From JAKFWF01 sp963750535 (GTDB lineage Bacteria; Pseudomonadota; Alphaproteobacteria; Rhizobiales; Hyphomicrobiaceae): a DNA stretch of 64,000 nt. A model generated the notes under the pieces. It saw nothing but the letters and a program-made list of their open reading frames with translations. It was not told the DNA's origin and ran no database searches. Made by a program: the position numbers and the translations under genes. Positions 60,995-64,000 of this stretch are shown piece after piece (the stretch's first letter is position 1; every line of letters starts with the position of its first letter). The stretch spans positions 15,631 through 79,630 of the forward strand of contig CAVVRF010000039.1 in assembly GCA_963750535.1 (NCBI GenBank), read 5' to 3'.

Positions 60995-62590
60995 ATGGGT
61001 GCGAGCCAGAACCTGCGCGCCAACGTCGCCGAATTCACGGTCGGCGAGTTGGCGGGCGCGATCAAGCGGGCGCTGGAGGACGGTTTCGGTTTCGTCCGGT
61101 TGCGCGGCGAGATCTCCGGGTATCGCGGCCCGCACGCATCCGGCCACTGCTACTTCGCGCTCAAGGACGAGAAGGCGAAGATCGAGGCGGTGATCTGGCG
61201 CGGCACGTTCGCCAAGTTGCGGTTCCGGCCGGAGGAAGGCATGGAAGTTGTGGCGCAGGGGCGCGTCACGACCTTCCCCGGCTCGTCGAAATACCAGATC
61301 GTGATCGACACGCTCGAGCCGGCCGGCGTGGGCGCGCTGATGGCGTTGCTCGAGGAGCGCAAGCGCAAGCTTGCCGCCGAGGGCCTGTTCGATGATGCGC
61401 GCAAGAAGCCGCGTCCGTTCCTGCCTCGCGTGGTCGGCATCGTCACCTCGCCGACCGGCGCGGTCATCCGCGACATGCTGCATGGGTTCGACGAACGCTT
61501 TCCAACCCGCGTGATCGTGTGGCCGGTCCGCGTACAGGGCGAGACCAGCGCCGCCGAGGTGGCGGCGGCCATCCGCGGCTTCAACGCGTTGCCTGACGCC
61601 GGTCCGATCCCGCGTCCCGACGTCCTGATCGTGGCGCGCGGCGGCGGTAGCCTCGAGGACCTGTGGAGCTTCAACGAGGAGATTGTGGTTCGCGCGGCCG
61701 CCGAGAGCCGCATCCCTCTGATTTCGGCCGTCGGCCACGAGACCGATTGGACACTGATCGATCTGGCCGCCGACGCGCGCGCGCCGACACCGACCAAGGC
61801 GGCGGAGTGGGCCGTTCCGAAATACGCCGATCTGGTGCAGCAGCTTGCCGACCTGGTGTCGCGCCGCGCGACCGCGATCCGACGAATGCTCGAAGGCATG
61901 CGCACCGAGTTGCGCGCGGCGGCGCGTGGCATCCCGACGCTCGAGGGTCTGGTCTCGCTGCCGCGCCAGCGGTTCGATGCCGTCGAGAAGCGACTCGGCA
62001 AGGCGCTGTTGGCGAATGCCCGCAGTCACGCGATGCGTCACGCCAAGGTTGCCGGCCGCCTGCATCCGCGCTTGATCGAAGCAAGGCTGCAGCGGGCCCG
62101 CGATCGGATCGAGCTGCTCGCTCGCCGCAACGCCGAGGGACTGGCGCGCGCCGCCAGCCAGCGGCGATCGCGGCTGGAGCGCGTCAGCGGCCGGCTCAGC
62201 CTCGAGATCGTGCGCGGCCGACTGGTGCGTGGCGGCGAACGGCTGGCGATGTTCGACCAGCGCGCGGGTCGCGCCTACGGTAACCGGTTGGCTGCCTGGC
62301 GACGGCAACTGGAGGCGCACGGCTCGTTGCTGTCCTCGCTCAGCTACCAAAGCGTCCTGCGGCGAGGCTTTGCGCTGGTCCGCGACGAGACCGGACAGAT
62401 GGTTCGCACCGGTGGACAGCTGGCGGCCGGAGCCGTGGTCGAGATGGAGTTCTCTGACGGACGGGTCGATGCGCAGGTCCTGGGCGCGAGCGCCGGCGGC
62501 AAGCAAGCTGGCGGTGAGTCGAAGCCGGCTGCGGCGGCAAGACCAGCGCGTCGCACCGGCCAAGGCGGACCGCAGGGCACTCTGTTCTAG
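60995..62590 (+). CDS. xseA: Exodeoxyribonuclease VII large subunit
   Basis: Large subunit of ExoVII, which degrades single-stranded DNA from both ends with XseB. The protein is 531 residues: N-terminal OB fold (FTVGELAGAIKRALEDGFGF, LRGEISGYRGPHASGHCYFA), catalytic core with RVVGIVTSPTGAVIRDMLH, LIVARGGGSLEDLWSFNEE and ISAVGHETDWTLIDLAADAR, a long Arg-rich coiled-coil, and the end SYQSVLRRGFALVRD...GTLF. Its UAG stop is in the tip of the adjacent palindrome (62587-62590). xseB is not in the window. Confidence 0.96.
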   Translation: MGASQNLRANVAEFTVGELAGAIKRALEDGFGFVRLRGEISGYRGPHASGHCYFALKDEKAKIEAVIWRGTFAKLRFRPEEGMEVVAQGRVTTFPGSSKYQIVIDTLEPAGVGALMALLEERKRKLAAEGLFDDARKKPRPFLPRVVGIVTSPTGAVIRDMLHGFDERFPTRVIVWPVRVQGETSAAEVAAAIRGFNALPDAGPIPRPDVLIVARGGGSLEDLWSFNEEIVVRAAAESRIPLISAVGHETDWTLIDLAADARAPTPTKAAEWAVPKYADLVQQLADLVSRRATAIRRMLEGMRTELRAAARGIPTLEGLVSLPRQRFDAVEKRLGKALLANARSHAMRHAKVAGRLHPRLIEARLQRARDRIELLARRNAEGLARAASQRRSRLERVSGRLSLEIVRGRLVRGGERLAMFDQRAGRAYGNRLAAWRRQLEAHGSLLSSLSYQSVLRRGFALVRDETGQMVRTGGQLAAGAVVEMEFSDGRVDAQVLGASAGGKQAGGESKPAAAARPARRTGQGGPQGTLF

Positions 62591-62664
62591 TGTGGCGATT
62601 TCGAAGTCCGCTTCATACTTGCGGCATACTCCAGTGCGGACTTCGAAATCATAAGCCACACTAG
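62587..62664. repeat. CTAG-tip palindrome (GTGGC class)
   Basis: CTAGTGTGGCGATTTCGAAG to CTTCGAAATCATAAGCCACACTAG, 78 bases, a close match to 13741-13818. The left CTAG contains the xseA stop codon. Confidence 0.92.
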
Positions 62665-62677
62665 AAGCTTGGATTTG

Positions 62678-62750
62678 CTAGTGTCCTTATCGATCGCGAA
62701 GTTCGTCCGATAGCCATGCGAATGAAGCGAACTTCGCGATCGGGACACTA
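62678..62750. repeat. CTAG-tip palindrome (GTGTCC class)
   Basis: CTAGTGTCCTTATCGATCGCGA to TCGCGATCGGGACACTA, 73 bases, 13 bases after the preceding palindrome; matches 13831-13907. Its last three bases (62748-62750) read TAG on the minus strand and are the stop codon of the glycosyltransferase gene. Confidence 0.92.
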
Positions 62751-63995
62751 AGCGTCGCGCGGCTCGCAGCGGGCGGGAAGGGCACCGGCCGAACTAACCG
62801 TGCGCTTCTTGACGAGACAATCGTAGGCGGCGAGCAGTTGCGCGCGCTCGGTCTCCCACCGCAGCAGTGCCTTTGCCCGCGCCTTGCCGGTCTGCGACAA
62901 GGCGGCGCGCAAAGCACCGTCATCGAGCAGGCGAGCAATTTGCCGGGCGAGGTCGAGCGGGCAATTGTTCGTCGCGACAAGCGCCGCGTCGCCGGCGACC
63001 TTCTTGCCCTCGTCGAGATCGAACAGCACGAACGGGATGCCGAGGCTCATGTACTCGAACACCTTGTTCATCGAGATCTTGTCGTTGTAGCCGTTCTTCG
63101 GGTCCGGGATAACACCGACGTCGAAGGTCGACAGGGCCCGCAGCAGCGGCTTGCCCGACAGGAAGCCGGTGAATGTGACAAAGTCTTCGATCCGGTGCCT
63201 TGCCGCCATGGCCTTCAATCGATCGAGCTCGGTGCCCGAGCCGACGATCACGCATTGCGTGTCACGGCGGCCTTGCACGTTGACGAGGTGGGCCATGCCT
63301 TCGATCAGCAGGTCGACGCCGTCTTGCGCGCCCATTATGCCGACGTATCCCACGACGTTGCGCCGGCCATTGCGCAGGCGTTGCTCGGGCTCGGCGGCCT
63401 TGAAGCGCGACAGGTCCGGGATCGATCGCACGATGAATACCCGCCGCGGGTCCATGCCGCCGCGTTCGATTGCGATCGACCTGAACGTCTCGTTGGTCGC
63501 GATCGATGCGTCGGCGGTCGCGAACGTCCAGCGCTCGAGCTTCAGCAGCAACCGATGGAATGCGCCGCGCTTGCCGAACTTCGCTTCGTACAGCTCCGGG
63601 TTGATGTCGTGGTGATCGAACAGGAATGGCTTGCCGAACAGGTATTTCCAGAAGGCGCCGATAATGAAAATCAGATCCGGTGGATTGCAGGCCTGGACGC
63701 AGTCGAAACCGACCTTGAAATATGCGCGCACGCTCAGCGCGAATTCCCAGAACAGTGCCCACGAATACTCGATGGCGTATCCAATCGCACCATCGGCCTC
63801 GAACGGCAGCGGGTGGCGGAACACGTGAATGCCTTCGAGCACCTCGTAGGCCTTGGTGTACTGTGCGCCTTTGGGACAGATGACCGAGACCGTGTAGCCG
63901 GAATCGCGCAGCGCTGTCGCCTCCTGCCATACGCGCCGGTCGATCGGCACCGTAAGGTTCTCGACGATCATCAGAATGCCAGGCTGGCTTCGCAC
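62748..63995 (-). CDS. Glycosyltransferase family 4 protein, possibly 5'-truncated
   Basis: A GT-B fold glycosyltransferase (WbuB-like), 415 residues in the window, using a nucleotide sugar to build surface glycans at the cytoplasmic face. N-terminal: ILMIVENLTVPIDRRVWQEA, GYTVSVICPKG, FLFDHHDINPELYEAKFGKR. C-terminal Glycos_transf_1: VVGYVGIMGAQDGVDLLIEG, FTGFLSGKPLLRALSTFDVG, KVFEYMSLGIPFVLFDLDEG. The GTG at 63995 or ATG at 63971 could be the start, but the frame is still open at the window edge. Its UAG stop is formed by the palindrome tip. Confidence 0.92.
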   Translation of the reverse strand: MRSQPGILMIVENLTVPIDRRVWQEATALRDSGYTVSVICPKGAQYTKAYEVLEGIHVFRHPLPFEADGAIGYAIEYSWALFWEFALSVRAYFKVGFDCVQACNPPDLIFIIGAFWKYLFGKPFLFDHHDINPELYEAKFGKRGAFHRLLLKLERWTFATADASIATNETFRSIAIERGGMDPRRVFIVRSIPDLSRFKAAEPEQRLRNGRRNVVGYVGIMGAQDGVDLLIEGMAHLVNVQGRRDTQCVIVGSGTELDRLKAMAARHRIEDFVTFTGFLSGKPLLRALSTFDVGVIPDPKNGYNDKISMNKVFEYMSLGIPFVLFDLDEGKKVAGDAALVATNNCPLDLARQIARLLDDGALRAALSQTGKARAKALLRWETERAQLLAAYDCLVKKRTVSSAGALPARCEPRDA

Positions 63996-64000
63996 CGCTC

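Overview
The window is high-G+C chromosomal DNA of an alphaproteobacterium, most likely a member of the Hyphomicrobiales (Bradyrhizobium/Xanthobacteraceae-like). The evidence is the cell-cycle regulator gcrA, hdaA beside ppk, the hslV-hisB-DUF2628-hisH-hisA-hisF order, and intergenic palindromes of the kind common in that group. No tRNA, rRNA, CRISPR array, phage or plasmid gene was recognised. There is one complete insertion sequence (IS3 family).

Layout. 0-8.9 kb: the 3' part of sucC, a decayed small membrane gene, a membrane-anchored hypothetical, thiamine genes thiS-thiG-thiE, a CHAD-domain protein, an O-antigen-ligase-like membrane protein and a frameshifted hemH. 8.9-12.2 kb: a VOC protein, a two-subunit CoA-transferase-like pair (B subunit frameshifted), an SMR exporter and hslV. 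12.4-17.3 kb: histidine genes hisB, hisH, hisA and hisF, interrupted by a Cas2-fold (SinR-type) orphan and a small DNA-binding-like protein around very palindromic DNA. 17.5-19.7 kb: the IS3 element and a gene-free stretch holding a candidate structured RNA. 19.7-31 kb: a hydroxyacid dehydrogenase, glpK, gcrA, an MFS transporter, a phoX broken by seven frameshifts, an 8-oxoguanine deaminase, glpD and a TadD-like lipoprotein. 31-41 kb: an M17 aminopeptidase with an NlpC/P60 hydrolase and a zinc-ribbon membrane protein, then 3-hydroxyacyl-CoA dehydrogenase, an NDP-forming acyl-CoA synthetase, a CDP-alcohol phosphatidyltransferase and an AI-2E family permease. 41-46.6 kb: hdaA-ppk-ppx-DnaJ-like. 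46.9-54.2 kb: a five-gene fatty-acid beta-oxidation operon on the minus strand. 54.4-59 kb: a complete branched-chain-amino-acid-type ABC transporter (livGFHMK) on the plus strand. 59-64 kb: a TAXI binding protein, a redoxin, xseA and a glycosyltransferase that may run off the end.

Working together: the beta-oxidation operon (acyl-CoA ligase, two acyl-CoA dehydrogenases, FadJ-type bifunctional enzyme, thiolase) is a full activation-to-thiolysis route and is divergent from the liv transporter. hdaA, ppk and ppx sit together, and a CHAD protein elsewhere also points to polyphosphate. glpK and glpD, 6 kb apart, make the glycerol to DHAP route.

The most unusual signal is a family of 50-90 bp palindromes with CTAGTGT...ACACTAG tips, ten copies at six loci. 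Its tips form the UAG stop codons of four genes, including both convergent genes flanking one composite copy. A second theme is single-base insertions in otherwise well-conserved genes (hemH, the CoA-transferase B subunit, phoX, the FadJ-like gene). These may be sequencing errors or recent decay and should be settled before any gene is called dead.
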